From: JABDIY01 sp963751955
GTDB lineage: Bacteria; Actinomycetota; Acidimicrobiia; Acidimicrobiales; SZUA-35
Direction of reading: 5' to 3'
DNA: 64,000 bases
Assembly: GCA_963751955.1 (NCBI GenBank)
Contig: CAVVWM010000011.1
Span: 558,001 to 622,000 of the forward strand
Shown: positions 1-7,984 of the stretch, one piece after another
How positions within the stretch are numbered: the first letter of the stretch is position 1
How the letters are laid out: every line of letters begins with the position of its first letter
Position numbers and translations under genes: made by a program
The notes under the pieces: model-generated
The model's input: only the letters and a program-made list of their open reading frames with translations
Told to the model about the DNA's origin: nothing
The model's database searches: none

Positions 1-1
1 C

Positions 2-883
2 GGCAGCATGGTTACCTATGTTGAGCCCGGCGACCACGTGATCACGTGCCTGGCGGCGTTCTGCGGCCATTGCGAGCACTGCCTCGGTGGTCATCCGGCT
101 CGCTGTCAAAGCAAAGGGCTTGATCTCGTGCGCCGACCGGATGAGCCGCCCCGCCTATCTCGTGGTGATGAGCCGCTCAACCAGTTCCTTTACTGCTCTT
201 CCTTCGCCGAGCAGCTGCTGGTACACGAGCATGCGTTGGTGAAGATACGTGAGGACATGCCGCTGGAGAAGGCTGCGCTGATCGGCTGCGGAGTCACAAC
301 CGGGCTCGGTGCGGTCTTCCGAACCGCCCGGGTCGAGCCCGGCTCCGATGTGGTCGTGATCGGATGCGGGGGAATCGGTTTGTCAGCGGTGCAAGGAGCT
401 CGTATCGCCGGCGCAAGTCGGATCATTGCCGTCGACATGGTCTCCTCCAAGCTCGAGCTGGCTGAAAGCCTCGGAGCCACCCACGTGATCGATGCGTCAG
501 CTGAGGACCCGGTAAAGGCCGTCAAGAAACTGACCGGAGGCGGCGCCCGCTTCACCTTTGAAGCGGTAGGCCTCAAACAAACGGCCGAACAGGCCTTCAG
601 GATGCTCTGCGCAGGCGGCCAGGCCACCGTGATCGGCCTGATCCCACTCGGGACAATGGTCGAAGTGCACGGGGTCGAACTCACCAACGAGAAGACACTC
701 ACCGGATCGAACATGGGGAGCACCCAGTTCCGGACCGACATGCCACGGTTCGTCGAGATGTACTTGGACGGCCGCTTGAAGCTCGACGAGATGATCAGCG
801 GCACTATGTCGCTGGAGCAGGTGAACGAAGGCTTCGAGGCGATGAAATCCGGTAGTGTGGCCCGCCAGATAATCACGTTTTAG
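2..883 (+). CDS. Zinc-dependent alcohol dehydrogenase (5' end outside window)
   Basis: This is the C-terminal three quarters of a medium-chain zinc alcohol dehydrogenase, which oxidises an alcohol with NAD(P)+ or runs in reverse. The frame is open to the window edge, so the true start and the catalytic-zinc Cys are missing; the first ATG in the window (position 8) is internal. The structural-zinc loop is complete, with four cysteines in CGHCEHC plus a later Cys. A Rossmann fold follows, with the glycine motif GCGGIG and an acidic residue (AVDMVSS) at the end of the second strand, which suggests NAD rather than NADP. The protein ends normally in RQIITF. The nicotinoprotein/class III-like group is likely, but the substrate cannot be told. 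An aldo/keto reductase follows on the same strand after 113 bp. Confidence 0.9.
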   Translation, partial: GSMVTYVEPGDHVITCLAAFCGHCEHCLGGHPARCQSKGLDLVRRPDEPPRLSRGDEPLNQFLYCSSFAEQLLVHEHALVKIREDMPLEKAALIGCGVTTGLGAVFRTARVEPGSDVVVIGCGGIGLSAVQGARIAGASRIIAVDMVSSKLELAESLGATHVIDASAEDPVKAVKKLTGGGARFTFEAVGLKQTAEQAFRMLCAGGQATVIGLIPLGTMVEVHGVELTNEKTLTGSNMGSTQFRTDMPRFVEMYLDGRLKLDEMISGTMSLEQVNEGFEAMKSGSVARQIITF

Positions 884-996
884 GAACCCAATTTCGGTGG
901 TGGCGGTTCGGGCTGCACGGAGCCTGGAGCCCAAAACCATCAGCCGCGAGCTGCATCGAATCGCAGGTCTCACATCGGGACCGATAGCGTCTGGCC

Positions 997-1962
997 ATGG
1001 CAGAGATGACGTATCGCAGGTTGGGTCGAAGCGGGCTGAAGGTGAGCACGCTGTCGTATGGGTCGTGGGTGACCTTCGGGGGCCAGCAGGGCCTGGATGC
1101 GGTCACTGAGTCGATGCAGGCGGCTCGCGACGCCGGCTGCAACTTCTTCGACAACGCTGAGGTGTATGCGAACGGTGAGTCGGAAACGCTGATGGGCCGA
1201 GCCCTCGAGCAATTCGCCTGGGACCGCGAGACCTATGTGATCAGCACGAAGTTCTACTGGGGCATTGTCGACGATGTGAACACCAAGTTCACACTGAACC
1301 GCAAGTACCTGATGCAGGGTATCGACCGGTCGCTGGAGCGTCTCCAACTCGATTTCGTCGACTTGATCTACTGCCATCGAGCCGATCCCGATACCCCGAT
1401 CGAAGAGACGGTGTTCGCGATGCATGACATCATCTCCCAAGGCAAGGCCCTGTACTGGGGAACCTCGGAGTGGAACGCCGACGAGATCCGGGCCGCCTAC
1501 GAGATCGCAGAACGACACCACCTCCACAAGCCGGTGGTGGAGCAGCCCGAGTACAACATGCTGAACCGCAACAAGATCGAGATCGACTACAAGCGGCTGT
1601 ACGAGGACATCGGACTCGGCACAACGATCTGGAGCCCCTTGGCCGGAGGCCTACTCACCGGCAAATACCTCGATGGCATCCCCGAGGACAGCCGAGCCTC
1701 ACTTCAAGGCCACGGCTACCTCAAGGATCGTCTCGAGGAAGCAGAAGCCGTCGCCACGATCCGTCGGGTCGTCGAAGTAGCCGGGGAGCTCGACTGCACC
1801 CCCGCTCAGCTGGCACTCGCATGGTGTGCGTCGAACCCGAACGTGTCGTCTGTGATCACAGGAGCCAGCCGACCCAGCCAGGTGGTTGAGAACATGGAGG
1901 CGATCGCCGTGGTGGAGGCGCTCACCCCCGAGCTGGTCGCCCGACTCAACGGCGACGAGTAG
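997..1962 (+). CDS. Aldo/keto reductase, Kv-beta-like
   Basis: This 321-residue protein has the TIM-barrel layout of the aldo/keto reductase superfamily, which reduces aldehydes and ketones with NADPH. The N-terminus MTYRRLGRSGLKVSTLSYG is typical. The catalytic tetrad is readable: Asp and Tyr in DNAEVY, Lys in STKFYWG and His in IYCHRADP. The long barrel insert and the segment LAGGLLTGKYLDG match the potassium-channel beta-subunit (AKR6) branch common in bacteria. The C-terminal GASRPSQVVENMEA segment belongs to the cofactor-binding end. The start ATG at 997 sits just before the conserved region. The physiological substrate is unknown, and the preceding dehydrogenase gives only a loose redox context. 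Confidence 0.92.
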   Translation: MAEMTYRRLGRSGLKVSTLSYGSWVTFGGQQGLDAVTESMQAARDAGCNFFDNAEVYANGESETLMGRALEQFAWDRETYVISTKFYWGIVDDVNTKFTLNRKYLMQGIDRSLERLQLDFVDLIYCHRADPDTPIEETVFAMHDIISQGKALYWGTSEWNADEIRAAYEIAERHHLHKPVVEQPEYNMLNRNKIEIDYKRLYEDIGLGTTIWSPLAGGLLTGKYLDGIPEDSRASLQGHGYLKDRLEEAEAVATIRRVVEVAGELDCTPAQLALAWCASNPNVSSVITGASRPSQVVENMEAIAVVEALTPELVARLNGDE

Positions 1963-2020
1963 ACCGCAGAGGAACCCCGTTGGCACGGAACCAAATCGCA
2001 CCGAGCGGCGTCATAAATGT

Positions 2021-3340
2021 ATGAACCAGTTGTCACGCCGGTCATTTCTCGTTGCGCTGATGGCCGCCTTGGCAGTCGCATGTGGTTCGGATCTGGAGTC
2101 CATAGGACCTGAACCGCTAGAACCCTCACGATCGACCACGAAGCCCGGTCTCATCCCACTCGCGAATCTCGATGGCTCATTCGATCGAGTACAAGGCGAC
2201 ACGAGCCCCGAGGCCCTGGCTCTGGCGGTACTGGGAGACCGGCAACTGGCAACGGCGCTTTATGCAGAGCTCTCGAAGCTACAGGACGGAAACCTCATCT
2301 TCTCCCCGTTCAGCATCGCCACTGCCTTCTCGATGGTCACCGCGGGAGCAGCTGGAGCGACCAAGGCCGAGCTGGAATCGGTTCTGGGTGGCGGTCCGAA
2401 TTGGGATGCCGCCCGCAACAGCCTCGACCAATCCGTGCGGACCGCCGGAAGGTTGCCCGAAGGTGCAACCCCCCTGGAACTAGAGATCGTGAACACGCCG
2501 TATGGGCAACCGGGATTCGAGTTCGAAACCACGTTCGTCCAAACGCTGGCTGAGAACTACGGCGCACTCATGAAGCTCCTGGACTTCGTCGGTAGTCCCG
2601 AGGCCGCCCGGGCAACGATCAACGATGACGTGGAGGTCGCAACACGGGGCCGAATCGCGGACCTGCTTCCCGAGGGAAGTATCACCGACCTGGTTCGACT
2701 CATCCTGGTGAACACGGTGTTCTTCAAGGCTGCATGGGTCGATGAGTTCCAGTCGAGCAGAACAATCAGTACTCCCTTCACCCGCCTCGATGGTTCAACG
2801 GTCGACGTGCAGATGATGCAGGGCATTTCCAGAACCACCTACGCGGAGGGCGATGGCTGGCAGTCGGTTCGGCTTGGCTATTGGGGCGGCTACTCGATGG
2901 TTGTGATCCTTCCCGAGGCGGACCGATTCAGCGAGATCGAAGGGAAGCTGCTCGAAGGCTTGCTCGATGAAATAAGCGCCCTTCGAAACGACCACGGGGT
3001 GAGCGTTGGGTTGCCGAAGTTCGATTTCAAGACTTCTGCCGATCTGATCCCCCTGTTTCAACGACTTGGTGTGGCCAACGCATTCGACTCCTCAGCGGCA
3101 GACTTCTCCGGGATTTCGAAGGGAGCAGACCTGTACGTCTCTGGAGCTTTTCATCAGGCCACGATCGAGGTCGACGAGGTCGGCACTACCGCCACCGCAG
3201 CGACTGCGCTTGTTGTGTCATCGACATCTGCACCCCCTCCAGCCGAGATTCGAGCCGACCGCCCATTCATCTTCTTGATCGAACACGATGAAACGGGTGA
3301 GCCCCTTTTCATCGGACGAGTGGTCGATCCGACCGTCTAG
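2021..3340 (+). CDS. Serpin-family protease inhibitor with Tat-type signal peptide
   Basis: Serpins trap serine or cysteine proteases by a suicide conformational change. The ATG at 2021 is chosen because it gives a secretion signal: SRRSFLVAL resembles a twin-arginine motif, and AVAC at residues 18-21 is a plausible though weak lipobox, so the protein may be a lipoprotein. The frame is open further upstream but without coding character. The serpin fold is clear from NLIFSPFSIATAFSMV (helix B) and the C-terminal signature DRPFIFLIEHDETGEPLFIG. The hinge of the reactive-centre loop reads GTTATAATA from residue 388, small and Thr/Ala rich, as in inhibitory serpins. By loop counting P1 would be Thr402 and P1' Ser403. 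At 439 residues it is a normal full-length serpin. The target protease is unknown. Confidence 0.9.
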   Translation: MNQLSRRSFLVALMAALAVACGSDLESIGPEPLEPSRSTTKPGLIPLANLDGSFDRVQGDTSPEALALAVLGDRQLATALYAELSKLQDGNLIFSPFSIATAFSMVTAGAAGATKAELESVLGGGPNWDAARNSLDQSVRTAGRLPEGATPLELEIVNTPYGQPGFEFETTFVQTLAENYGALMKLLDFVGSPEAARATINDDVEVATRGRIADLLPEGSITDLVRLILVNTVFFKAAWVDEFQSSRTISTPFTRLDGSTVDVQMMQGISRTTYAEGDGWQSVRLGYWGGYSMVVILPEADRFSEIEGKLLEGLLDEISALRNDHGVSVGLPKFDFKTSADLIPLFQRLGVANAFDSSAADFSGISKGADLYVSGAFHQATIEVDEVGTTATAATALVVSSTSAPPPAEIRADRPFIFLIEHDETGEPLFIGRVVDPTV

Positions 3341-3373
3341 GTCTTTGGCCGCCGGATCAAACAACCGGCCCTG

Positions 3374-4324
3374 TCAGGCTTCCAGGTCGTTCCAGTGGGG
3401 CGACAGCAGATCGGTATTCACTAGCTCAGTGGGTTTGATCCCCTCGAGGATCAGCAGGGCTTGCTCCAATGCTTGATCCAGCATTCGCTGCCGCCCGACA
3501 ACCGTCGACGACGCAATATGAGGGGTAACGATCACGTTCTCCCGGTGGAGCAGCGTGTGGTCGTTTGGAAGCGGTTCGGGTTCGGTGACGTCAAGACCCG
3601 CACCGGCGAGATGGCCGCTGTCCAGAACTCGCACAAGGGCATCGTGATCAACCAGACCACCGCGAGCACAGTTGATCAGAATCGCGCCGGGTTGGCACTT
3701 GGCAAGGTTCTCGTCGTTCATGATTCCAGCAGTGTCCGGCGCCATTGGTGCGTGGAGTGAGATCACATTCGATTCTGCGAGCAGAACATCGAACTCGACC
3801 ATCTCGGTGTCATCCTCAGGAGCCCAGACAAACGGATCATGAGCCAGGACCCGCATGCCGACTCCTCGGGAAATGCGTGCTACCCGTCGAGCGATTCTGC
3901 CATAGCCGAACAGTCCCAAGGTGAGTCCGTCGAGCTCGATGGCCGTACTCAGCGCTGCGTAGTCGCCTGATCCGTTTCTCAGGCGCTGGGCATGGGGTCC
4001 TAGGGTCTTGGCGACAGCAAACAACAACGCCATGGCATGTTCAGCGGTGGAAACGGTTGGCCCCGTAGGGGTGTTTGTCACTGCTACCCCGTGAGCGGTG
4101 GCCTCGACCAAATCAACTGCATCTACCCCGATACCGGTCCGACAGAGACCGATGAGATGGGAGGCCTTGTCGAACCGGGCCGCGTCCCACCTGATCCCGC
4201 CAACGATCGCAACAACCGCTTCACCGAGGCGTGAATCATCGGGACCAACCAATTCGTGGCCTTCGATCTGGAGGTTGCCAACAGGTCGGTCTATATGGAT
4301 GATGCTCACGGCGGCACCTCTCAT
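3374..4324 (-). CDS. D-isomer-specific 2-hydroxyacid dehydrogenase (SerA-like)
   Basis: This 316-residue protein belongs to the family that includes D-3-phosphoglycerate dehydrogenase and reduces 2-oxoacids to D-2-hydroxyacids with NAD(H). The nucleotide-binding domain has LGLFGYGRIARRVA (GxGxxA/G type). The catalytic Arg lies in INCARGGLVD, the Glu in LDVTEPEPLP and the His in TPHIASST. The start ATG at 4324 is chosen because the frame upstream runs into the GC-rich repeat, where every frame is open. The C-terminal ACT domain of long SerA enzymes is missing, so phosphoglycerate, glyoxylate or another 2-oxoacid are all possible substrates. It is transcribed toward the serpin gene and ends 33 bp from it. 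Confidence 0.88.
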   Translation of the reverse strand: MRGAAVSIIHIDRPVGNLQIEGHELVGPDDSRLGEAVVAIVGGIRWDAARFDKASHLIGLCRTGIGVDAVDLVEATAHGVAVTNTPTGPTVSTAEHAMALLFAVAKTLGPHAQRLRNGSGDYAALSTAIELDGLTLGLFGYGRIARRVARISRGVGMRVLAHDPFVWAPEDDTEMVEFDVLLAESNVISLHAPMAPDTAGIMNDENLAKCQPGAILINCARGGLVDHDALVRVLDSGHLAGAGLDVTEPEPLPNDHTLLHRENVIVTPHIASSTVVGRQRMLDQALEQALLILEGIKPTELVNTDLLSPHWNDLEA

Positions 4325-4455
4325 TCCTTCATTTGGGTGTCTTAGAACGCAGAGTAACGAACCATGCCAACCGGGGTTGGCCTCGCCCATGTGATCTGTC
4401 CACTTTTGTTCTCTATCGACATCTGACCCAACCGCCTGAAGCCGCCGTTCAGGTC

Positions 4456-4938
4456 GACGAGCAGACACTCCGACCCCGAAGGCCCGAGTGAGAACATGGA
4501 CCGAAGAGGCCCGCAGGCGAGCGCAGGCCAACAAGCAACCAGCCGCAGCGACCCGGAGGGGCCGTGTCCATGAAACGAGGGCCCCCAGGCCCGAGTGAGA
4601 ACATGGACCGAAGAGGCCCCGCAGGCGAGCGCAGGCCAACAAGCAACCAGCCGCAGCGACCCGTAGGGGCCGTGTCCATGAAACGAGGGCCCCCAGGCCC
4701 GAGTGAGAACATGGACCGAAGAGGCCCCGCAAGCGAGCGCAGGCCAACAAGCAACAGGCGAGCTAGGAGGGCCCCCGGAGGGAAGAAGAGTGCTCTGCGA
4801 GGTACGAGCAGACACTCCCGTCCCCGGGCGACCCGAAGGCCCGGTTCGTCAAGGGAGCCCGCCGAGGAACGAGGTGGGCGAGTGAGAAGACGAACACCAA
4901 GGGCCGAAGGCGAGCTAGGAGGGCCCCCGGAGGGAGTA
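4456..4938. repeat. GC-rich mosaic repeat (copy 1)
   Basis: This roughly 480 bp stretch is non-coding by my reading: all six frames are open but their translations are low complexity. It is assembled from modules that recur within it and again at 54537-54733. Module A (CAGACACTCC...CCCGAAGGCCCG) occurs at about 4460-4484 and 4806-4842. Module B (GAGTGAGAACATGGACCGAA) occurs at 4486, 4593 and 4701. Module C (AGGCGAGCTAGGAGGGCCCC and the following CGGAGGGA) occurs at 4756-4783 and 4908-4935. The right edge ends 3 bp before the stop codon of imuB, which reads on the minus strand. No transposase and no clear terminal inverted repeats were seen. Confidence 0.8.
4481..4755. repeat. Tandem repeat, 107/108 bp unit, about 2.5 copies
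   Basis: Inside the mosaic repeat a 107-108 bp unit is repeated head to tail. Copy 1 is 4481-4587, copy 2 is 4588-4695 and a partial copy 3 is 4696-4755. Copies 1 and 2 are almost identical: copy 1 lacks one C in the run after GAAGAGG, and there is a G/T difference in the CGACCCGGAGGGG segment. Each unit begins GGCCCGAGTGAGAACATGG. The near-identity suggests recent unequal exchange or strand slippage. Confidence 0.9.
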
Positions 4939-6582
4939 TTAGTACGTGGCTTCGATACTCCACTGCTGTTGTTCAGTTACCACGATGTGGGCGGTGTTGT
5001 CGGCGAGGACGATCTGCATGCGGGCTCGACGACGATGCGACGACGGATCCCACCATCGTTCATCAGCTGGCCACGGTCCCGCCCACCGATCGATTGCCAG
5101 TTCTCTTTCGCCGACAACCAGCAAGTCAGGCGAGCCGACCAACTCTCCCCTGCCGGTCACCCTCACCGATTCTCCCAATTCTGTGATGAGATCGACGACG
5201 CCCAGCTCCGATCCAATTTCACTCGGCGCAGGAGGTGGAATTTGACCTGGCCACGGTTGGACGATGTGATCGGGGTCGGACCCCTCCCGGACTTCACCGA
5301 GGTCAACAGCAGCAGCGGGAATGAGACCGATTTGTTCCCCAGGACCACGACCACCCCGCCATTCAGGAACTCTGACCGATTCCGCCCCGAGAATTCCTTG
5401 AATTCGAGCAACCGCCCGCAACACATCATCGGCCCGTTCGGCACGACCGCCCCAGAAACCCAGCTGACGGCCGGTTGCTGGAACCACCTCATCAGGGATG
5501 AGACTCAGCCTGAGGATCGCCGATCCCACGCCCGCATCAGGATTACTCCCTGTGGAAGCATGACCGAGGCGAGCCTGATGTAGCCAGCCATCCATCTGCC
5601 ATCGTGCCCGTTCAGCCAATGCAGCAGAAGACAGGGTTCCTTCATGTCGCCATAGGCGGCTGAACTCATCACCGTTTTCGGTCTCAGCTTCAATCGCTAC
5701 CCGGATGCAGGCGAGGCCTTTGTCGTTCAATGATCTGTTCAGCTGATCAGCCAATGCTTTGGCGGCAAAGGCGCAGGTGTCGATTCGTTCTGTGGGTGGG
5801 TCGAACCACCACGTTGCCGCCATGTCGATTGCCGGCTTGCGAAGATTGGGTGGGTACTGATCGATCCCCCGGGCGAGCCGGTGAGCGATTCGACCCTCGG
5901 ACCCAAAGCGACCGATCACGTCGTCGGGTGTGAGCTCTGCGATCTGGCCCAACCTGCGCAGGCCGAGTCGCATGAGCACGTCGGCCAACTCGGGCATTTC
6001 GAGTGTCGACACCCCAAAGCCGGAAAGGTACGATGCGCTGCCGCCCGGTTCAACCAGGATCGGGATTGATCCTCCCCCCATTTCACCGATGTCGGCAGAT
6101 GTCTTTGCAGCCAACCGGGCGGCAAACACGCCGTCAGCGATTCCTATGAAGAGTTCGCCGCGCCCATGTAGAACAGGACCGAGCGTGTCGGCCACTATCG
6201 CCGCCATCGATTCGTCACCGCCAAAGAACTTGGATGGTCCTAGTGTGGGAAAGCCGAGCAAACCCGGTCCGGAGATCTCAACTCTCGGGGTGATATCGGT
6301 AAGTGCAGCAGCGACGGGCTCGAACAAGCGAGCTTCTCGGTCGATGTCCTGATCGAGGATGGCGAGATCTGGGCATCGACTCTGTGCATCCCGCCGCCGT
6401 TGGCCCACGGCAACACCTTCGTTTCTTGCCCCAGGACTGCATGTCACGACCCGATTGGCCACGAAAACCGCGGCAGGTTCAGTAAGCGGTACACCCCAGG
6501 AAACTATGGGCCAGTCAGGACACAGAACACATGCGAATCTTGTTGCCTCACCAGCCGGTAGGGACGGATGGTTTGTTTTCAT
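4939..6582 (-). CDS. imuB: ImuB-like Y-family polymerase homologue
   Basis: ImuB is the non-catalytic Y-family component of the ImuA-ImuB-DnaE2 mutasome used in SOS mutagenesis; it links the error-prone polymerase to the sliding clamp. At the N-terminus CVLCPDWPIVSWG replaces the catalytic DxD-containing motif of active Y-family polymerases, as expected for ImuB. Palm, fingers and helix-hairpin-helix regions follow (LGQIAELTPDDVIGRFG near residue 230). RQLGFWGG near residue 375 resembles the QLxLW clamp-binding motif of ImuB. At 547 residues it is of usual length. It overlaps imuA by 4 bp (ATGA), so the two are translationally coupled and presumably controlled by the LexA box upstream of imuA. 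Its stop codon lies 3 bp from the mosaic repeat. Confidence 0.88.
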   Translation of the reverse strand: MKTNHPSLPAGEATRFACVLCPDWPIVSWGVPLTEPAAVFVANRVVTCSPGARNEGVAVGQRRRDAQSRCPDLAILDQDIDREARLFEPVAAALTDITPRVEISGPGLLGFPTLGPSKFFGGDESMAAIVADTLGPVLHGRGELFIGIADGVFAARLAAKTSADIGEMGGGSIPILVEPGGSASYLSGFGVSTLEMPELADVLMRLGLRRLGQIAELTPDDVIGRFGSEGRIAHRLARGIDQYPPNLRKPAIDMAATWWFDPPTERIDTCAFAAKALADQLNRSLNDKGLACIRVAIEAETENGDEFSRLWRHEGTLSSAALAERARWQMDGWLHQARLGHASTGSNPDAGVGSAILRLSLIPDEVVPATGRQLGFWGGRAERADDVLRAVARIQGILGAESVRVPEWRGGRGPGEQIGLIPAAAVDLGEVREGSDPDHIVQPWPGQIPPPAPSEIGSELGVVDLITELGESVRVTGRGELVGSPDLLVVGERELAIDRWAGPWPADERWWDPSSHRRRARMQIVLADNTAHIVVTEQQQWSIEATY

Positions 6583-7283
6583 GAAGCTGAACGGGGCAGA
6601 CGAGAAACCGAGGCAAGGTGTTCCGCCGGGGTCAGAGGACCCTCAGGACCGGGCATCCACACCGAAACCGAACGAGGGCGCGACACCGAACGCCGACCCA
6701 CAGCTTCCACCAACACTTGCCGGTATTTCAGGTAGCCATGCCCTTCCCCTATCCCCTGCCAGTTAGTTGTTGTGCAGGTGAGGCCAAGGTCGAGTTCATT
6801 AGGCCAAGTTGCACCTCCACCGAGATGAATCAGTGTTCCCCGTTGTTCTCGTAATCGAGCACCGATTCGGCGAGCATCCCGTCCACCGATCCTTGACGGT
6901 GGAGCAATAACCACCGCTTGCACCGCTTCGAGGAGCGAAGCGATCAAGGTTCCCCACTGACCAGTTGGAGGCGTATCGATCACCAGAACCCGATCCATTC
7001 GTATGCCAACCTCGGCTGCAGCTACCAGATTCACCAACGGTGCGCCGACCACAGCAAGCCAACCCTGTTCCCCCAATGAGGGTGCTAGTAAACCTGCTGT
7101 GAGGGTCCAAGCTCCATGACCGGTTATACCTACAGACCAGCCACGCTGAAGACCACCCCAGGGGAACAATGGTTGAAGACCTTCAGGTACATCCAGGAGC
7201 TGTTCATTGCTGAGCGTTGTGGGACGAACCGCTTCCAAGATTTTTGGATCAATAGCTGCCAGACCCGTTCCAAGTCCACTCAT
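6579..7283 (-). CDS. imuA: ImuA-like RecA-fold protein of the SOS mutasome
   Basis: This 234-residue protein precedes imuB in an overlapping pair and has the position, size and RecA-like outline of ImuA. FPWGGLQRGWSVGITGHGAW near residue 40 aligns with the start of the RecA/ImuA core, but the Walker A P-loop is degenerate (GHGAWT instead of GKT). Strand-like segments GWLAVVG, RVLVIDTPPTGQW and AVVIAPPS follow. ImuA binds ImuB and the replicative machinery rather than acting as a recombinase. The ATG at 7283 lies 12 bp downstream of a perfect LexA palindrome, so expression should be damage-inducible. Identification relies partly on context, because sequence conservation in ImuA is low. Confidence 0.78.
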   Translation of the reverse strand: MSGLGTGLAAIDPKILEAVRPTTLSNEQLLDVPEGLQPLFPWGGLQRGWSVGITGHGAWTLTAGLLAPSLGEQGWLAVVGAPLVNLVAAAEVGIRMDRVLVIDTPPTGQWGTLIASLLEAVQAVVIAPPSRIGGRDARRIGARLREQRGTLIHLGGGATWPNELDLGLTCTTTNWQGIGEGHGYLKYRQVLVEAVGRRSVSRPRSVSVWMPGPEGPLTPAEHLASVSRLPRSAS

Positions 7284-7295
7284 TCACCCATATTA

Positions 7296-7309
7296 CGAAC
7301 ATATGTTCG
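7296..7309. promoter_or_regulatory. LexA (SOS) operator upstream of imuA-imuB
   Basis: CGAACATATGTTCG is a perfect 14 bp palindrome matching the Gram-positive/actinobacterial LexA consensus CGAAC-N4-GTTCG. It ends 12 bp before the imuA start codon, so bound LexA would block the promoter. The 5' untranslated region must be very short. Confidence 0.9.
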
Positions 7310-7342
7310 CTACATCAACTGAGACGGCTCAGGATGTTCGGG

Positions 7343-7924
7343 CTATTCAACACTCTTTGCCTCAGCGGTGCTCGGAATGAGAGCAAGCGAGAAGGCCATC
7401 CCCACCGCTGCCACAGCGGCCAGGCTTGCATATAACGGGAAGAGAGCCGGACGTCCACCGGTCAACGACTCATCGAAGGCCAGGGGATCGGGGGACACCG
7501 TCGAGGAGGTCTCACCAACAACGTTTTCGGGTTCATCCGACACTTGGTCCCCCGCAGGATCCTGAGTGACAACGACTCCAAAGGGCCAATCGCTCCCAAG
7601 GAGCGGGTCGGTCCCGGCCAAATACTCCGATATATCGTTGAAACCATCGCCGTCGGTGTCAGCTTTCAGCGGATCGGTGCCCAATTCCACTTCCACTCCA
7701 TCAGGAAGCCCATCGTCGTCGGTATCACCAACCTCGGGATCGGTCCCATGCACTGATAGCTCTGCGTCATCAGCAAGGCCGTCGCCATCGGAGTCGGTCT
7801 GGGCCCACGCCCGCCCGGACATCAGAAGAACAAGGAACAGGGCCAGTCCGAACACCAAGATTGTCCGATCCAGTCGAGCTGCGTTGCCTGCGGGCTCGAT
7901 GTTTCGGGGTGTGGGTCCCATCAA
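7343..7924 (-). CDS. Membrane-anchored protein with calcium-binding (thrombospondin type 3-like) repeats
   Basis: The 193-residue protein has an N-terminal hydrophobic segment (ILVFGLALFLVLLMSG, about residues 22-37) ending in an AxA-like site (AWA). Three Asp-rich calcium-binding motifs follow: DSDGDGLADDAEL, DTDDDGLPDGVEV and DTDGDGFNDISEY, each with a GTDP turn. A Ser/Thr-rich linker and a C-terminal membrane helix (LYASLAAVAAVGMAFSLALI) come next, with a short tail. It should be exported with the repeats outside and the C-terminus holding it in the membrane. No sortase LPxTG motif is present. Function is unknown; such repeats rigidify surface or extracellular proteins in calcium-rich water, which would suit a marine habitat. 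Confidence 0.8.
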   Translation of the reverse strand: MMGPTPRNIEPAGNAARLDRTILVFGLALFLVLLMSGRAWAQTDSDGDGLADDAELSVHGTDPEVGDTDDDGLPDGVEVELGTDPLKADTDGDGFNDISEYLAGTDPLLGSDWPFGVVVTQDPAGDQVSDEPENVVGETSSTVSPDPLAFDESLTGGRPALFPLYASLAAVAAVGMAFSLALIPSTAEAKSVE

Positions 7925-7984
7925 ACGTCTCCTACTTGTAGCTTGTCCAAGCTTCTAGTAGATCGGCCGAATGCGACGTGGGGT

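Noticed and set aside
4481..4755. Possible CRISPR array
   Set aside because: The unit is about 107 bp and fully repeated, without short repeats and unique spacers, and there are no cas genes.
4564..5583. Long plus-strand frame with collagen-like Gly/Pro-rich start
   Set aside because: It runs through the mosaic repeat and then antisense to imuB. All frames in the repeat are open because of GC bias, and the rest has no coding character.
6579..7283. imuA as a RecA recombinase
   Set aside because: The Walker A motif is degenerate and the gene is coupled to imuB, which fits ImuA instead.
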